Shown piece by piece: positions 4,634 to 5,113 of a stretch of 5,113 bases of DNA (positions are counted from its first letter, which is position 1; every line of letters starts with the position of its first letter). The stretch comes from an uncultured Acidobacteriota bacterium (GTDB taxonomy: Bacteria; Acidobacteriota; Vicinamibacteria; Vicinamibacterales; UBA8438). Below the pieces are notes generated by a model. That model worked only from the letters and a program-made list of their open reading frames with translations. It ran no database searches and was not told where the DNA came from. The position numbers were made by a program, and so were the translations under genes. The stretch lies in the NCBI GenBank assembly GCA_937888665.1, contig CALBET010001051.1, forward strand, positions 1-5,113, in the 5' to 3' direction.

Positions 4634-5113
4634 CACGCTCTTCCTCCCTGGCACGGGCCAGTGCCGACGCCAGGAGCCCCGTCGGGACCGCAATGATGCC
4701 GAGTCCTGCCATGAGCACCACGAAGGTGAACATCCGTCCTCCCAACGTCACCGGGAACGCGTCGCCGTACCCCACCGTCGTCAGCGTCACCACCGCCCAC
4801 CACAGGCTGTGGAACACCGAAGCGAATTTCTCCGGTTGCGCCTCGTGCTCGAAGTAGTAGATGCCGACCGCTGACAGGTAGATCAGCATCACCGCGATCC
4901 CGAGAAACACCAGCAATTCTTCGCGCGCGATGGCGATGGCCCGACGAAAACGTGCGATCGCGCGGCTGTATCGAGCCAGTTTCAGGACACGCAGGAGCCG
5001 GAGCAGCCGTAGTGCGCGCACCGAGCGCAAATCGATGCCCAACGAGACGTAGAACGGAAGAATCGCTACAAGGTCGATGACCCCGGAGAAGCTCCGGACA
5101 AACGCCCACTTGT
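4620..5113 (-). CDS. Partial voltage-gated potassium channel (Kv/KvAP-like)
   Basis: The frame is open to the right edge. The visible 163 residues (bases 5111-4620) begin upstream of an internal TTG at 5042, with KWAFVRSF and then S3 GVIDLVAILPFYVS, so that TTG is not the real start. S4 follows with a basic residue at every third position (R29, R32, R35, R38, R41, K44, R47), which is the voltage sensor. S5 spans about 64-86. A pore helix (SLWWAVVTL) leads to the selectivity filter TTVGYGD (111-117), which is the potassium signature. S6 (about 125-152) contains an AVPTG hinge. The protein ends soon after S6 with a charged AREEERDDAQ tail and has no RCK or cyclic-nucleotide domain. Channels of this type work as tetramers in the inner membrane and open on depolarisation. 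S1-S2 and the start lie beyond the window. The stop overlaps the VOC start by 14 bases, so the two probably share an mRNA. Confidence 0.9.
   Translation of the reverse strand, partial: KWAFVRSFSGVIDLVAILPFYVSLGIDLRSVRALRLLRLLRVLKLARYSRAIARFRRAIAIAREELLVFLGIAVMLIYLSAVGIYYFEHEAQPEKFASVFHSLWWAVVTLTTVGYGDAFPVTLGGRMFTFVVLMAGLGIIAVPTGLLASALARAREEERDDAQ
4643..4647 (-). promoter_or_regulatory. Strong ribosome binding site of the VOC gene inside the channel gene
   Basis: On the minus strand GGAGG occupies 4647-4643, nine bases before the ATG at 4633. It fixes the start of the VOC frame, ruling out a longer version beginning at 4693, and supports translational coupling to the channel gene. Confidence 0.7.

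Noticed and set aside
4028..4696. Plus-strand frame of 222 codons across the TPR 3' end and the VOC region
   Set aside because: The product is Arg/Thr/Pro-rich with no domain, and it is out of frame with the TPR gene and antisense to the VOC module.

Overview
This is a high-GC bacterial window with no plasmid, phage or CRISPR hallmarks. The exported TPR-type protein, the minimal six-helix-type K+ channel and the overall gene style resemble Acidobacteriota or Gemmatimonadota chromosomes. That assignment is inferred from gene style only, and no rRNA or marker gene is present to confirm it.

Layout from left to right. (1) Positions 1-424, minus strand: the N-terminal membrane part of a gene that leaves the window on the left. 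It has four hydrophobic helices arranged like a polyprenyl-phosphate sugar phosphotransferase or a related CapD-type enzyme. (2) Positions 696-2009, plus strand, divergent from gene 1: a Wzx-like polysaccharide flippase. Genes 1 and 2 look like one edge of a cell-surface polysaccharide cluster, one priming lipid-linked sugar synthesis and the other flipping the product across the membrane. (3) Positions 2010-2249: a short gap between converging genes with a hairpin around the flippase stop codon and three perfect copies of a 12-bp repeat. (4) Positions 2250-2732, minus strand: an ArsR/SdpR-type winged-helix repressor with an uncertain N-terminus. (5) Positions 2752-4350, plus strand, divergent from the regulator: an exported TPR-type protein with a CxxC pair and conserved His motifs. 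The head-to-head arrangement makes it the regulator's most obvious candidate target. (6) Positions 5113-4620, minus strand: a voltage-gated K+ channel entering from the right edge, overlapping by 14 nt (7) a VOC/glyoxalase-fold gene at 4633-4331, minus strand, which has a strong ribosome binding site but a truncated domain.

The most unusual part is 4349-4464. It is a cluster of hairpins, including a perfect 12-bp inverted repeat with a second internal stem and an overlapping perfect 8-bp hairpin. The cluster begins at the TPR stop codon and ends within a few bases of where the VOC protein stops resembling its family. This suggests that a palindromic element or a rearrangement removed the 3' half of the VOC gene. 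Two further perfect hairpins sharing the same loop sequence lie inside the flippase coding region.
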